The translations under genes were made by a program, and so were the position numbers. This document shows positions 24,373-33,546 of a stretch of 64,000 bases of DNA, piece after piece. The DNA comes from Pseudoxanthomonas sp. z9 (GTDB lineage Bacteria > Pseudomonadota > Gammaproteobacteria > Xanthomonadales > Xanthomonadaceae), in contig NZ_VFID01000010.1 of the NCBI RefSeq assembly GCF_006542425.1, forward strand, positions 1 to 64,000, in the 5' to 3' direction. Position 1 is the first letter of the stretch. Every line of letters begins with the position of its first letter. Below the pieces are notes generated by a model. That model was not told the DNA's origin, did no database searches, and saw only the letters and a list, made by a program, of their open reading frames with translations.

Positions 24373-25614
24373 TCAGGCGTGCGCCACCGGCGCCGGCCGG
24401 GCGAAGCGCCATCCCACCAGCAGGCCGATGAACAGCAGCAGCGACGCCAGCATCCATGGCGCGCCCGGCAGGTGTGCCGGCGCGTTCTTGCCGATGAACA
24501 GGGCGAAGGTGCTGGCGTACATCATCGGGCCCGCGATGCCGGCCAGGCTGACCAGGCTCATCAGCGCGCCCTGGATGCGGCCCTGCACTTCCGGCCCGAC
24601 CTGGCGCGTGATCAGCGCCTGGGTTGCCGGTCCCGCCAATCCCCACAGCGCGCTGATCGGCAGGCCGACCAGGAACATCCAGCCCGCTTCGGCCAGCCCA
24701 TAGATGAAGAAACCGGCCACGCCGCAGGCCAGGCCGAACAGCAGCGTGCGGCGCTCGCCCAGCTTCGGCACGATCCGCCCGACCAGCCCCGCCTGCACGA
24801 TCACGCTGAACACGCCGACGATCGCCAGCACCCAGGCCACCTGCCTTTCATTCCACTTGTACTGGTACTCGGCGAACAGCACGAAGATGCTCGGGTACAC
24901 GTAGTGGGCGAGGTTGGCGATCAGCACCACCGCGGCCAGGCCGAACACCTGCGGGTAGCGCTTCAGCAGCACCAGCGAACCGATCGGATTGGCGTGCGAC
25001 CAGTCGAACCGGGGCGTGCGCCTTTCCTTCGGCAACGACTCCGGCAGCACGAACCAGCCGTACAGGAAATTCAGCAGCGCCAGCCCGGCCGAGAACCAGA
25101 ACGGCAGGCGCAGGTCGATCGCCCCCAGCTGGCCACCGATGATGGGACCAATGATGAAGCCCACGCCGAACGCCGCCCCGATCATGCCGAACGCCTGGGC
25201 GCGCTTCTCCGGCGGAGTGATGTCGGCGATGTAGGCGTTGGCGGTGGTGAAGCTGGCCGAGAACACGCCCGAGAAGATGCGCGCGATCAGCAGCCACGGC
25301 AGCGACTGCGCCAGCGCCATCAGCAGGAAGTCCGCGCCCAGCCCGAGGCAGGACAGCAGGATCACCGGGCGGCGGCCGAAACGATCCGACAGCGCGCCCT
25401 GGATCGGCGAGGACACGAACTGGATGATCGCGAACAGGGTGCCGAAGATGCCGACCCACCAGGCCGCCTTGGCGAAATCGCCACCGACGAACTCGCGCAC
25501 CAGGCCGGGCAGCACGGGAATGATCACGCCGAACGACAGGATGTCGATCAGGACGGTGACGAAGATGAAGATCAGCGCGGCGCGGCGGCCGCTGACAGGC
25601 GGGGCTTCGGTCAC
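24373..25614 (-). CDS. MFS transporter, TetA-like drug:H+ antiporter family (DHA1)
   Basis: 413 aa with twelve hydrophobic segments. Motif A is GALSDRFGRRPVILL between helices 2 and 3 and a motif C-like GAAFGVGFIIGPIIGG lies in helix 5, both typical of drug:H+ antiporters of the TCR/Tet type. Many proteins with this similarity have no proven role in tetracycline resistance, so the substrate is open. The start codon is GTG at 25614; no strong Shine-Dalgarno is visible. It is a single transcription unit by spacing. Confidence 0.9.
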   Translation of the reverse strand: MTEAPPVSGRRAALIFIFVTVLIDILSFGVIIPVLPGLVREFVGGDFAKAAWWVGIFGTLFAIIQFVSSPIQGALSDRFGRRPVILLSCLGLGADFLLMALAQSLPWLLIARIFSGVFSASFTTANAYIADITPPEKRAQAFGMIGAAFGVGFIIGPIIGGQLGAIDLRLPFWFSAGLALLNFLYGWFVLPESLPKERRTPRFDWSHANPIGSLVLLKRYPQVFGLAAVVLIANLAHYVYPSIFVLFAEYQYKWNERQVAWVLAIVGVFSVIVQAGLVGRIVPKLGERRTLLFGLACGVAGFFIYGLAEAGWMFLVGLPISALWGLAGPATQALITRQVGPEVQGRIQGALMSLVSLAGIAGPMMYASTFALFIGKNAPAHLPGAPWMLASLLLFIGLLVGWRFARPAPVAHA

Positions 25615-25663
25615 GGGATACGCACGGCGGAAAAAAGGTGCCGCAGTGTAGTGGATCTCCCGT

Positions 25664-26527
25664 CTACAAGGTTGAGACGGACAGGCGCTGCCCCAGTCGA
25701 TGTTCCGCGCCCGGCGACAGCCGGACGATGTCGGTGCCGGCGTTGGCGGTTTCCACGCACAGGAATTCCCGCCAGCCCCGCGCCGGCAGGTCGGAGATGG
25801 CGGCGGCCCCGGCCTCGCCCGGATTCCAGATCACCAGCGACCGGCTGCCCCGGGTTTCCAGCGCGATGCGGCGTCGGCGAACCGGGTCGGTCAGGGTGAA
25901 GCGCGCGCCGGCATCGGCGTAGATGCGGTCGCTGCGGCCGGGGTCGCGTGGCTCGTCCAGGCGCCAGTCACCGGCCTGCTCGTACTCATTGCCGTCGAAC
26001 TTGTCGGCATAGCGCAGGCCGTCCACGCCGGAAACGGACACCTGCCGCAGGTCGCCCACCGCGAAGTAGCTGTGCAGCGCCTGGGTGAAGACGATATCCG
26101 CATCGCCGGCATGGCGGGTGATGAGCGTCTGCTCCAGCACCGCGCCGATGCGCAGCCGCTGGCGCAGGCGCAGGGGCGTGCGCGGATCCGGCGGAAGCGC
26201 CAGATCCAGCACCACCGCGTCGTCCTCTTCCACCGCGTCGACGAACTGCCAGGCCGAGATGCGCGCATGGCCATGCTGCGGCGCGTCGACGGGTTGCCCG
26301 TCGCGGCCGAAGTAAGGCCAGCACACCGGCACGCCGCCGCGAATCGCCTGCGGAGGCCGGCGCGTGGTCGGCGAACACCACAGCACCTCGTCGAAACCCG
26401 CCGGCTGCCAGGCCAGCAACTGCCCGCCATGGACGCTGACCGCCGCGCGCGCAGCGGGCGTGTCGATCCGCCAGGCGGGAATGCCGTTGAAGTCGCCGGA
26501 ATGGATGGAAGCGGGCGTCGAGCTCAT
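25664..26527 (-). CDS. D-hexose-6-phosphate mutarotase (YeaD-like aldose 1-epimerase family)
   Basis: 287 aa. Galactose mutarotase-like beta-sandwich protein. The conserved HGHARISAWQF, LHSYFAVGD and the late catalytic-glutamate region FLCVETANAG match the YeaD branch, which interconverts anomers of glucose 6-phosphate and related sugars. Cytoplasmic, no signal peptide. Its ATG overlaps the stop of the upstream mltB-type gene by four bases (ATGA), so translation is coupled to it. The pairing has no obvious biochemical logic. Confidence 0.88.
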   Translation of the reverse strand: MSSTPASIHSGDFNGIPAWRIDTPAARAAVSVHGGQLLAWQPAGFDEVLWCSPTTRRPPQAIRGGVPVCWPYFGRDGQPVDAPQHGHARISAWQFVDAVEEDDAVVLDLALPPDPRTPLRLRQRLRIGAVLEQTLITRHAGDADIVFTQALHSYFAVGDLRQVSVSGVDGLRYADKFDGNEYEQAGDWRLDEPRDPGRSDRIYADAGARFTLTDPVRRRRIALETRGSRSLVIWNPGEAGAAAISDLPARGWREFLCVETANAGTDIVRLSPGAEHRLGQRLSVSTL

Positions 26528-27825
26528 GGTGGACTCTGAGGCGGTGCGACCGGCGGGCCGGCGCGTTCGAGGGCGGTCAGGATTTTCTGCCCGGCGCGGC
26601 CATCGGCGGGCAGCAGACCGAGGGCCTGCTGTTCGGCCTGGATGGCGCGGCGGGTGCTGGCGCCGATCATGCCATCGGCCGCGCCGATCGCGTGGCCCCG
26701 CACCAGCAGCAGCGTCTGCAACTGCCGGAGTTGCGCGCGCGACAGGCCCGGGTCGTCGGTAGGCCACGGGGTGAGCAGGCCGGCGCCACCGCGCAGGCGG
26801 TCGGACAGCAGCGCGATCGCCAGCGCATAGCTTTCGGCGGCGTTGTAGGCGTAGATCGCGTCGTAGTTGCGGAACACCAGGAAAGCCGGCCCCTGCACGC
26901 CAGTCGGCAGCAACAAGGCCGCGGGCGTATCCGCCGTGATCAACGCTCCGCCATCGGCGCGGGCGACGCCTCGCGCCAGCCAGTCCGACAGCGGCCGCCG
27001 CTTCGTGCGGCCCGCCAGCGAGGTATCGAAACCCGGCGGCAGCTTCACCTCATGACCCCATGGCTCGCCGCTGCGCCAGCCTGCGCGTTGCAGATAGGCG
27101 GCGGTGGAACCCAGCGCATCGGGAATGCTGTCGACCAGATCGCGCCGGCCGTCGCCATCCTGATCCACCGCGATGCGCGCATAGGTCGAGGGCATGAACT
27201 GGGTATGCCCGAACGCCCCCGCCCAGGAACCGGTCAGGTTCGGATCCCGCAGATCGCCGGATTGCAGCAGGCCGAGCAGCGACAGGAATTCGCCACGGAA
27301 GAATGATTGTCGGCGGCCAAAGCACGACAAGGTGGACAGCGAAACGCGCAACGGGCGCTTGCCCGACACCCGGCCGTAGTCGCTTTCCACGCCCCACACC
27401 GCCACCACCGTCGCCGGATCCACGCCCGACTGCGTGCTCACCGTGGCGAGCAGATCGCGGTGCAGGTCGAGCCGGGTTCGCCCATCGGCCACGCGTTCGT
27501 CATCGACCAGCCCGGCCAGGTAATCCCACAACGGCGTGGTGAATTCCGGTTGCGCGTCCAGCAGATCCAGCACGGACAGATCCGGCGCCAGATCGGCGGT
27601 CAACCGATCAAAGCTGTCGGTCGTGATTCCGCGCGCGGCGGCCGACGGCCGGATCTTCGCCAGGCAGGCATCGAATACCGGATCCCGCCGCACCGGCACG
27701 GGCGGGGCGGGCGGTGTTGAAGGCGCGGGCATCAATTGCGGCGGCGGACCCACCGGTGGCGCGCGGGGTGGAAGCGGCGGCGGATCCTGCGGCGCCAGCA
27801 GCGCCCACAGCAGCAGCGGTTTCAT
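26524..27825 (-). CDS. Lytic murein transglycosylase, MltB family, with peptidoglycan-binding domain
   Basis: 433 aa. Cleaves the glycan strand of peptidoglycan to 1,6-anhydro products in the periplasm. A short hydrophobic N-terminus and a proline-rich linker (~12-50) precede the SLT_2 domain (~52-345). The catalytic glutamate lies in VWGVESDYGR, with SWAGAFGHTQFMPSTY as the second hallmark. A peptidoglycan-binding domain occupies the C-terminus (~365-425; LRQLQTLLLVRGHAIGAADGMIG). GGGAGG lies seven to eight bases before the ATG at 27825. Forms an operon with the mutarotase gene. Confidence 0.93.
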   Translation of the reverse strand: MKPLLLWALLAPQDPPPLPPRAPPVGPPPQLMPAPSTPPAPPVPVRRDPVFDACLAKIRPSAAARGITTDSFDRLTADLAPDLSVLDLLDAQPEFTTPLWDYLAGLVDDERVADGRTRLDLHRDLLATVSTQSGVDPATVVAVWGVESDYGRVSGKRPLRVSLSTLSCFGRRQSFFRGEFLSLLGLLQSGDLRDPNLTGSWAGAFGHTQFMPSTYARIAVDQDGDGRRDLVDSIPDALGSTAAYLQRAGWRSGEPWGHEVKLPPGFDTSLAGRTKRRPLSDWLARGVARADGGALITADTPAALLLPTGVQGPAFLVFRNYDAIYAYNAAESYALAIALLSDRLRGGAGLLTPWPTDDPGLSRAQLRQLQTLLLVRGHAIGAADGMIGASTRRAIQAEQQALGLLPADGRAGQKILTALERAGPPVAPPQSPP

Positions 27826-27929
27826 TGGCGGGCCTCCCTGGCCAGTGGGGAACCCTACTCTGCCCTGCCCGTTGTCGATTGGCGACCACATGCCTGAACG
27901 GTGCGCTGTGCCGCAACCGACGCCCCAGC

Positions 27930-28340
27930 TCAGCGGTGATCGCCGTCCACGTAGAACCAGCGGCCATCCCTTTGCACGAAACGACTGATCTCATGCAGAC
28001 GCACCGCCGCGCCGCCACCCACGCGATAGCGCGCGACGAATTCGACTTCGGCGGTGCGTTCGCCGGCGGCGTTCCCGCCGGTCAGGCGATGCTGTTTCAC
28101 CGTCAGGCCCAGCCATTGGGTGCGCACGCCGCCGGGCGCGTCCAGTCCGAGGTCCGGCGGGCACGTCGCCGGATCCCAGCTCGCGCGCAGGTAGGCTTCA
28201 TCGCCGCGCACGAACGCGCTGTAACGCGAGCGCATCAGCGCTTCGGCATCGGGCGCGGCCTCACCGGCATGGTAACGGCCGCAGCAGGCGGCGTAGGCGG
28301 CGCCGGAGCCGCAGGGACAGGCATCGGGAACGGGTTTCAT
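27930..28340 (-). CDS. YchJ-like protein with SEC-C zinc motif (UPF0225)
   Basis: 136 aa. The N-terminus holds the SEC-C zinc-binding motif [17 protein letters not shown] (residues ~7-23), followed by the conserved [22 protein letters not shown] stretch and a NTF2-like domain ending in [14 protein letters not shown], as in YchJ. Biochemical role unknown. The start is uncertain: ATG codons at 28352 and 28349 are also in frame, and none has a clear Shine-Dalgarno. Confidence 0.86.
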   Translation of the reverse strand: MKPVPDACPCGSGAAYAACCGRYHAGEAAPDAEALMRSRYSAFVRGDEAYLRASWDPATCPPDLGLDAPGGVRTQWLGLTVKQHRLTGGNAAGERTAEVEFVARYRVGGGAAVRLHEISRFVQRDGRWFYVDGDHR

Positions 28341-28517
28341 CCGCGCCATCATCGCAGCGGCGCGGCATCCCTGCACGCGCCACCGGTGACGCGCCTTACC
28401 CCGCCCGCACCGGGTTCCGCGCGGTGGCGCAGTCGCGTGGGATTGACCTCGTCGGCCGAGTCGGCCTTCCATGTCATGCGCTGCATTTCAACATCACGCA
28501 CGCCGGGGCGAATACGC

Positions 28518-29084
28518 TCAACCGTCGTAGGAACGGCAACCCCAGCGGAACGCGTAGGCGGCAGCTTCGATGCCGCGCCCGATCACCAGGCGCGGCGCGG
28601 TCGCATCCACGCCGGCACGCAGCGGCATGACACGGCTGTATTGCACGTCCAGTTCGCCAAAACCGTCGATCGCCGCCCGCTCTGGTGCGTGCGGCGTGGC
28701 CTGCACACGACGGACGAAATCCTCCATGTCACCGCGTGCCTGCGCGATCACCGCCACGCCGCTGTCGCCGCGCACGACGATGGCGGGAATCTCGGTGCCG
28801 TCGATCTTCAACGGTTCGCGGAACCGGTACAGCAGGTCGATGATCTCGCCAGGCGCGCGGTCGGTGATTTCGACGCCAGACGCGCGCAAGCGTTCGGCCA
28901 ATGCCGGATCACGCCCATCCGGGAAATCGGTGCGGCAATGCAGCGCGTCGGCGAACAGCGTCGTCACGTCCAGCGGTCCCGCCGGAGTCACCGGTCCGGA
29001 TGACGTGGGAGACGCGCAGGCTGCCAGCAGCACCGGCAGCAGGCATGCCAGCAGGCGAAAACGAATGGATACGGGGTGGATCAT
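28518..29084 (-). CDS. Uncharacterised lipoprotein
   Basis: 188 aa. Lipoprotein signal ending in LLAACAS (Cys23). The mature part has two cysteines (LHCRTDF and RWGCRSYDG), suggesting one disulphide. No domain recognised. GGAGGG lies seven bases before the ATG at 29084. It follows folE on the same strand after 118 bases and may share its transcript. Confidence 0.72.
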   Translation of the reverse strand: MIHPVSIRFRLLACLLPVLLAACASPTSSGPVTPAGPLDVTTLFADALHCRTDFPDGRDPALAERLRASGVEITDRAPGEIIDLLYRFREPLKIDGTEIPAIVVRGDSGVAVIAQARGDMEDFVRRVQATPHAPERAAIDGFGELDVQYSRVMPLRAGVDATAPRLVIGRGIEAAAYAFRWGCRSYDG

Positions 29085-29202
29085 GCGACAGCCCTCCGAT
29101 GGCATTGCGTGGGGATCATGTCCGCGCGTCTCGCGGCAGGCCGGCCTCGCGAACCTGTCCGGGCCAGCCCGCGACACAGCCGAGTGCAACTGGCCGCGGC
29201 AC

Positions 29203-29805
29203 TCAGCGGCGGCCGCCGGTCTCGATGAAACGCAGGAACTCGGCGCGGGTGCGCGCGTCCTCGCGGAACTCGCCCAGCATCTTGGAGGTGACCATGCTGA
29301 CGCCGCGCTTGTGCACGCCGCGCGTGGTCATGCACTCGTGCGCGCCGTCGATCACCACGCCGACGCCGCGCGGTTGCAGCACGTCCTGGATGCACTGCGC
29401 GATCTGCGCGGTCAGCTTCTCCTGCACCTGGAAGCGGCGCGCGTACACGTCCACCACCCGCGCCAGCTTGCTGATGCCGACCACCTTGCCATTGGGCAGG
29501 TAGCCCACGTGGGCCTTGCCGATGATCGGCGCCATGTGGTGCTCGCAATGGCTCTCGAACTCGATGTCGCGCAGCACGATCATTTCGTCGTAGCCGGCCA
29601 CTTCCTCGAAGGTGCGCGCCAGATACTCGCGCGGATCCATCCGGTAGCCGCTGAACCAGTCGCGATACGCCTTGGCCACCCGCTTGGGCGTGTCCAGCAG
29701 GCCCTCGCGCGCCGGATCCTCGCCGGCCCACTCCAGCAGCACGCGGACCGCGTCCTCGGCCTGCTCCTGGCTGACCTTGCCGGGCTTGTCGTCGGAATGG
29801 CTCAT
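29203..29805 (-). CDS. folE: GTP cyclohydrolase I
   Basis: 200 aa. Converts GTP to 7,8-dihydroneopterin triphosphate, the first step of folate synthesis. Zinc ligands C87 and H90 are in [18 protein letters not shown] and C158 in [21 protein letters not shown]-type motif appears as [10 protein letters not shown]. Length and ending (RAEFLRFI) are typical of type IA enzymes. Cytoplasmic. Confidence 0.96.
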   Translation of the reverse strand: MSHSDDKPGKVSQEQAEDAVRVLLEWAGEDPAREGLLDTPKRVAKAYRDWFSGYRMDPREYLARTFEEVAGYDEMIVLRDIEFESHCEHHMAPIIGKAHVGYLPNGKVVGISKLARVVDVYARRFQVQEKLTAQIAQCIQDVLQPRGVGVVIDGAHECMTTRGVHKRGVSMVTSKMLGEFREDARTRAEFLRFIETGGRR

Positions 29806-29899
29806 GGCATCGAAAACCTGCTTGCGGGGGTGGAGATCCTACCGCATTGGGGCGGATTCCGTTTCTCGCAGCCTGACCGCACGCTATGAACAGATGTCC

Positions 29900-30211
29900 T
29901 CAGCCATGGCCTGGACTGAAGGTACCCGTCGCTGGGGAAGTGGGCTCCGAAAGTTCGTCATGCAGTGATTCGAGAATCGCCGCAATGGTGTCTGGGGCCG
30001 CATGGCCATACCGCTCCTGAAGGGCATTGGCGATATGCCGGATGGTGTCCGCAAGGAAGACACCCCAGGCAGAGGCTTCGTCGCGGCCATTGTCCTGCCA
30101 CATGCCGATCTTGATCGTGCAGTGCTGGCCTTTCTCCGCGATCCATGCGCTCAGCATCTGTATGGAGTTCTCGTCACGCTGGGCCGCGGGTGGGATGACC
30201 AGTGCCTTCAT
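29900..30211 (-). CDS. DUF5076 family small protein
   Basis: 103 aa, cytoplasmic. The body resembles DUF5076 proteins: WIAEKGQHCTIKIGMWQDNG, AWGVFLADTIRHIANALQERYG and a short acidic C-terminal helix. Function unknown. The ATG at 30211 follows GAGGAAAG. It is alone between folE and the two-component system, both on the same strand. Confidence 0.72.
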   Translation of the reverse strand: MKALVIPPAAQRDENSIQMLSAWIAEKGQHCTIKIGMWQDNGRDEASAWGVFLADTIRHIANALQERYGHAAPDTIAAILESLHDELSEPTSPATGTFSPGHG

Positions 30212-30335
30212 CGTCTTTCCTCTTGATGGATTTTCGTCATGGCGTGATGCCAATCGGGATGAACATGTTGTCAGTGAGTCAGTTCATTCGACCGTCGATG
30301 AGTCGCGGCTTGATTCATCGGCTGGCCTGTGTTTC

Positions 30336-31676
30336 TCACGAAGACACACCCAGCACCACCGTCGCCCGTAACCCACCCCCTTCCCGGTTTCCGAGTTGCA
30401 CCTGGCCGCCCAGCGCGCGCGCGAGTTGCTGGGCGATGGCCAGGCCCAGGCCGGTGCCGCCGGTGGCGCGGCCGCGCGAGGGTTCGAGTCGCTGGAAGGG
30501 TTCCAGCACGAGGTCGAGCTTGTCCTCCGGAATGCCGGGGCCGCGATCGAGCACATCGATGCATACGCGCCCCGCGTCATCCAACCGCAGCCGCGTCTCC
30601 GCGTCGCCGGCGTAGGCCAGCGCATTGTCGATCAGGTTCTGCACCACGCGGCGCAGCACCTGCGGGTGGGTTTTCAACGACGCGCGGTCGCCTTCCAGGC
30701 GTTGCACGGGCTTGCCCATGTCCTGGTAGTCGCCCACCAGGCTGTCCAGGAACGCGCCCACGTCAAGCCGCACCGCGGGCCCGGTGGCGACATTGGCGCC
30801 GCGTGCGTAGTTGACGCCTTCGCGCACCAGCTGGCTGATCTGATCCACGTCCTCGAGCAGGCGGATCTGCGATGGACTTTCGTCCATCGCTTCCAGGCGC
30901 AGCCGCATGCGCGTGATCGGGGTCTGCAGATCGTGGGAGATGGCGGCCAGGAGCTGGGTGCGCTCGGACACGTGCGCGGCCACCCGCGATTGCAGGACGT
31001 TGAGCGCGCGCGCCGCCTTGGCCACTTCCGCCGGACCTTCCTGCGATACCGGTTCGGGCGGTCCGGCGGGATCCATGCCCTCGGCGGCGGCGGCCAGGCG
31101 GGCCAGCGGACGCGTCGCCAGGCGCACCGCGATCCAGGCGCAGCCCAGAAGCAGAAACACCTGCGCCGCCAGCACCCACGGCAACCAGCGTGCGATCGGC
31201 ATCAGCGACGGGGTGACTTCGATGGTCAGCGGCTGCCCGTCCGCCAGGGTCAGTTCCACCTCGTAGCGCTCGGGCGAACTCGACACCGCGCGCGGGCGCA
31301 GGGCATAGCGGTGCATCAGCACATCGTCGATGGCGGCGGTGACCTGTCGCGCGCGATCGTTGGCCAGCGGCGTGCCGGGCTGCGCCGGGCGCAGCAGGTA
31401 GCGGTAGGTGCGACGCTCCAGCCGGGGCACCCAGCGCGCGCGTTCGGCCGGCGACAGGCGTTCCAGCAGCGCCACGCTCAACGGAATGTCCTGCTCCAGG
31501 CTGGTCAGCATCATCGAGCGCGTCGCGGCGGCGCGCTCGTAGAACAGCAGGGCGAAGGACAGCGCATGCGCCAGCAGCAGGCCGGTGGCGAGTATCAGCA
31601 GCACCCGCGCGCCCAGCGTGCGCGGCAGCCAGCGCCCGGCGCGCGATGGCAAGGGTGATGGCGAGGGCGTATTCAT
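30336..31676 (-). CDS. Sensor histidine kinase (EnvZ/OmpB type)
   Basis: 446 aa. Two membrane helices (~residues 22-46 and ~157-180) flank a periplasmic sensor loop of ~110 residues; a HAMP segment follows. The phospho-acceptor is H248 in AISHDLQTPITRM. ATP-binding boxes are QNLIDNALAYA (N), DRGPGIPEDKL (G1) and GGTGLGLAIA (G2). Its start overlaps the stop of the response regulator gene by four bases, so the two are translationally coupled. The stimulus is not evident; the adjacent detoxification cluster suggests an envelope or redox signal. Confidence 0.93.
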   Translation of the reverse strand: MNTPSPSPLPSRAGRWLPRTLGARVLLILATGLLLAHALSFALLFYERAAATRSMMLTSLEQDIPLSVALLERLSPAERARWVPRLERRTYRYLLRPAQPGTPLANDRARQVTAAIDDVLMHRYALRPRAVSSSPERYEVELTLADGQPLTIEVTPSLMPIARWLPWVLAAQVFLLLGCAWIAVRLATRPLARLAAAAEGMDPAGPPEPVSQEGPAEVAKAARALNVLQSRVAAHVSERTQLLAAISHDLQTPITRMRLRLEAMDESPSQIRLLEDVDQISQLVREGVNYARGANVATGPAVRLDVGAFLDSLVGDYQDMGKPVQRLEGDRASLKTHPQVLRRVVQNLIDNALAYAGDAETRLRLDDAGRVCIDVLDRGPGIPEDKLDLVLEPFQRLEPSRGRATGGTGLGLAIAQQLARALGGQVQLGNREGGGLRATVVLGVSS

Positions 31677-32416
31677 GATTCCTCGCCAACCAGCACGACC
31701 GGCTGGCTGAAGACATAGCCTTCGTTGCGCACGGTCTTGATGTAGGTCTGCTCGCGCGCGCCGTCGCCCAGGCGTTGGCGCAGGCGACTGACCAGCAGAT
31801 CGATGGAGCGATCGAACAGTTCCGCGTCGCGGCCCTGGGTGAGGTTGAGCAGCTGGTCGCGGCTGAGCACGCGCTGCGGATGATCGATGAAGACCCGCAG
31901 CAGCCGGAACTCGGCACCGCTGAGCGGGTAGGCGGTGTCGTCGGCGTCGAGCAGGTGGCGCGCGGTGGTGTCCAGTCGCCACTGGCCGAAACCGATCAGG
32001 CGGCTGGCCTCGCTGACCTGAAGATTGGGCGGCAGCATCCGCGCGCGGCGGATCACCGCGTTGATGCGCGCCAGCAGCTCGCGCGAGGAGAACGGCTTGG
32101 TGACGTAGTCGTCAGCGCCCATCTCCAGCCCGATGATGCGGTCGGTCTCGTCGTCGCGCGCGGTCAGCAGCACCACCGGCACCGTGCGGTGCTTGCCGGC
32201 CCGCAGGTTGCGGCACAGCGACAGGCCGTCCTCGCCGGGCATCATCACGTCCAGCACGATCAGGTCGATGTCGCTGGTGTCCAGGGTGGCGCGCATCTCG
32301 CGCCCATCGGCGGCCAGGCTGACCCGCAAGCCGTTGCGGCGCAGGTAGTCCCCCACCATCTGGCGGATCTCGCGGTCGTCGTCGACCACCAGGACATGAT
32401 CGGTGTGGGATGACAT
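31673..32416 (-). CDS. OmpR-family response regulator
   Basis: 247 aa. Receiver domain (~6-120) with acidic pocket D12-D13, phospho-acceptor D56 (LIVLDVMMPGEDG), T86 and K107 (DDYVTKPF). The C-terminal winged helix (~140-240; LSGAEFRLLRVFIDHPQRVLSRDQLL, then IKTVRNEGYVF) binds DNA, normally as a dimer on direct repeats spaced 10-11 bases. First gene of the pair with the histidine kinase. A 10-base-spaced TGTATC repeat near 33404 is a possible target. Confidence 0.94.
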   Translation of the reverse strand: MSSHTDHVLVVDDDREIRQMVGDYLRRNGLRVSLAADGREMRATLDTSDIDLIVLDVMMPGEDGLSLCRNLRAGKHRTVPVVLLTARDDETDRIIGLEMGADDYVTKPFSSRELLARINAVIRRARMLPPNLQVSEASRLIGFGQWRLDTTARHLLDADDTAYPLSGAEFRLLRVFIDHPQRVLSRDQLLNLTQGRDAELFDRSIDLLVSRLRQRLGDGAREQTYIKTVRNEGYVFSQPVVLVGEES

Positions 32417-32484
32417 GCGTCTTCTGCTCCGGAAATCCGGCCACGGGCCGGTGGTTCTATGGGGATGTCGAATGTTAGCGCCTG

Positions 32485-32519
32485 ACCGTGTGCCCGTTCC
32501 TTCAAAGCGGGCACACGGT
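32485..32519. terminator. Perfect 12-base hairpin between the response regulator and hydrolase genes
   Basis: ACCGTGTGCCCG (32485-32496) and its exact complement CGGGCACACGGT (32508-32519) flank an 11-base loop. It lies 18 bases after the stop of the alpha/beta hydrolase gene on the minus strand, where a terminator is expected, but no T-run follows. It could instead be a regulator site for the two-component promoter. Confidence 0.5.
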
Positions 32520-32536
32520 GGGCAATGCGATGCGGT

Positions 32537-33328
32537 TCAGTGGCCGCCGGTGGCTTGCGCGGACGGCAGGCCGCTGGCTTCGAGGATGGCCTCGCTCACC
32601 GCGTCCGGCGCCGACAACGGCGACACGTGGCCGGCATCGGTCGCACGCAGATGGGCGCCGATGCGCTGCGCGGTGGCGGCCTGCAACTCCGGCGACAGCA
32701 TGCGGTCGTTGCGCGAGAGCACGTACCAGCTCGGGTGCGATTTCCACGCGGCGGCCGTCACCGCCTCGCCCAGCGCGCTGGCCTTGAGCGGCAACTGGTG
32801 CGCTTCGACCTGGCGCAATTCTTCCGGCGCCACGTCCTGGGCGAAATCGCGGGCCAGGGTGGCCAGGGAGAGCGACAGCCAGCCGTCGCGTTCCTGCAAC
32901 TGTTGCAGGCCAGGCGCGACCGGGAAACCTTCGCCCTGCTGGGCGGAAGTCTCGCCCGCATCCGGTGCGAACGCCGCCACGTAGACCAGGCCGGAGACCT
33001 TGAGATCGTCGCCGGCTTCGGTGATCACCGTGCCGCCCCAGGAATGGCCGACCAGCACCACCTTGCCCGGCGCGGCGGCGATCGCCTTGCGGGTGGCGGC
33101 CACGTCGTCGCCCAGCGAACTCAATGGATTGTCCACCGCGACCACCGGCACGCCACGCTGGCGCAGGCGTTCGGTCACCTTGTCCCAGCTGGAGGCATCG
33201 GCGAAGGCGCCGTGGACGAGGATGACGGTGGGCGCCTGCGCATCCGCGCGCGGCGCGGCGGTGGCGGGCAGGGCGGCGGACAGGGCCGCGAGCGACAGGC
33301 TCAGGGAAAGCGACAGCGAACGCAGCAT
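32537..33328 (-). CDS. Exported alpha/beta hydrolase
   Basis: 263 aa. Signal peptide to ~residue 25 (LSLSLSLSLAALSAALPATAAP). The nucleophile is S96 in the elbow GHSWGG, with the oxyanion-side VILVHGAFADASSW and a C-terminal histidine in ATDAGHVSPLS. It belongs to the short alpha/beta hydrolases often called EstC- or pyrethroid-hydrolase-like; substrate unknown. AGGAG lies before the ATG at 33328. Divergent from the SDR operon across a region with repeated TGTATC. Confidence 0.9.
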   Translation of the reverse strand: MLRSLSLSLSLSLAALSAALPATAAPRADAQAPTVILVHGAFADASSWDKVTERLRQRGVPVVAVDNPLSSLGDDVAATRKAIAAAPGKVVLVGHSWGGTVITEAGDDLKVSGLVYVAAFAPDAGETSAQQGEGFPVAPGLQQLQERDGWLSLSLATLARDFAQDVAPEELRQVEAHQLPLKASALGEAVTAAAWKSHPSWYVLSRNDRMLSPELQAATAQRIGAHLRATDAGHVSPLSAPDAVSEAILEASGLPSAQATGGH

Positions 33329-33371
33329 GGGAACACTCCTCGGGTTGGGGAGCGCCATTGCACCGCCGCGC

Positions 33372-33419
33372 TGTATCCGCCGGGTGTCGGCCGCCGGCCG
33401 CTTTGTATCCGAATGTATC
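33372..33419. promoter_or_regulatory. Repeated TGTATC boxes in a divergent promoter region
   Basis: TGTATC occurs at 33372-33377, 33404-33409 and 33414-33419; the last two are exactly 10 bases apart (TGTATCCGAA-TGTATCGACC), the spacing bound by OmpR-family dimers. The 218-base region separates the exported hydrolase gene from the SDR operon. The regulator could be the adjacent response regulator or the AraC protein at 43 kb; this is inference. Confidence 0.45.
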
Positions 33420-33546
33420 GACCGCCGGTTTTCGCCGGCTTGGCTGACAAATGCGGGCTTGCGGGGACACGTCGCCGATACGCCCGAGGCGTGCAATGGC
33501 CCCATCGCCGACGGGGCCTCCGCCGGCTCCCCACGAGGACACGCAC

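Noticed and set aside
24373-25614. Naming the MFS gene tetA
   Set aside because: Only family-level motifs are visible, and many DHA1 proteins of this type do not export tetracycline.
33270-33328. LSLSLSLSL in the signal peptide as a phase-variable repeat
   Set aside because: The codons differ from unit to unit, so there is no perfect DNA repeat that could slip.
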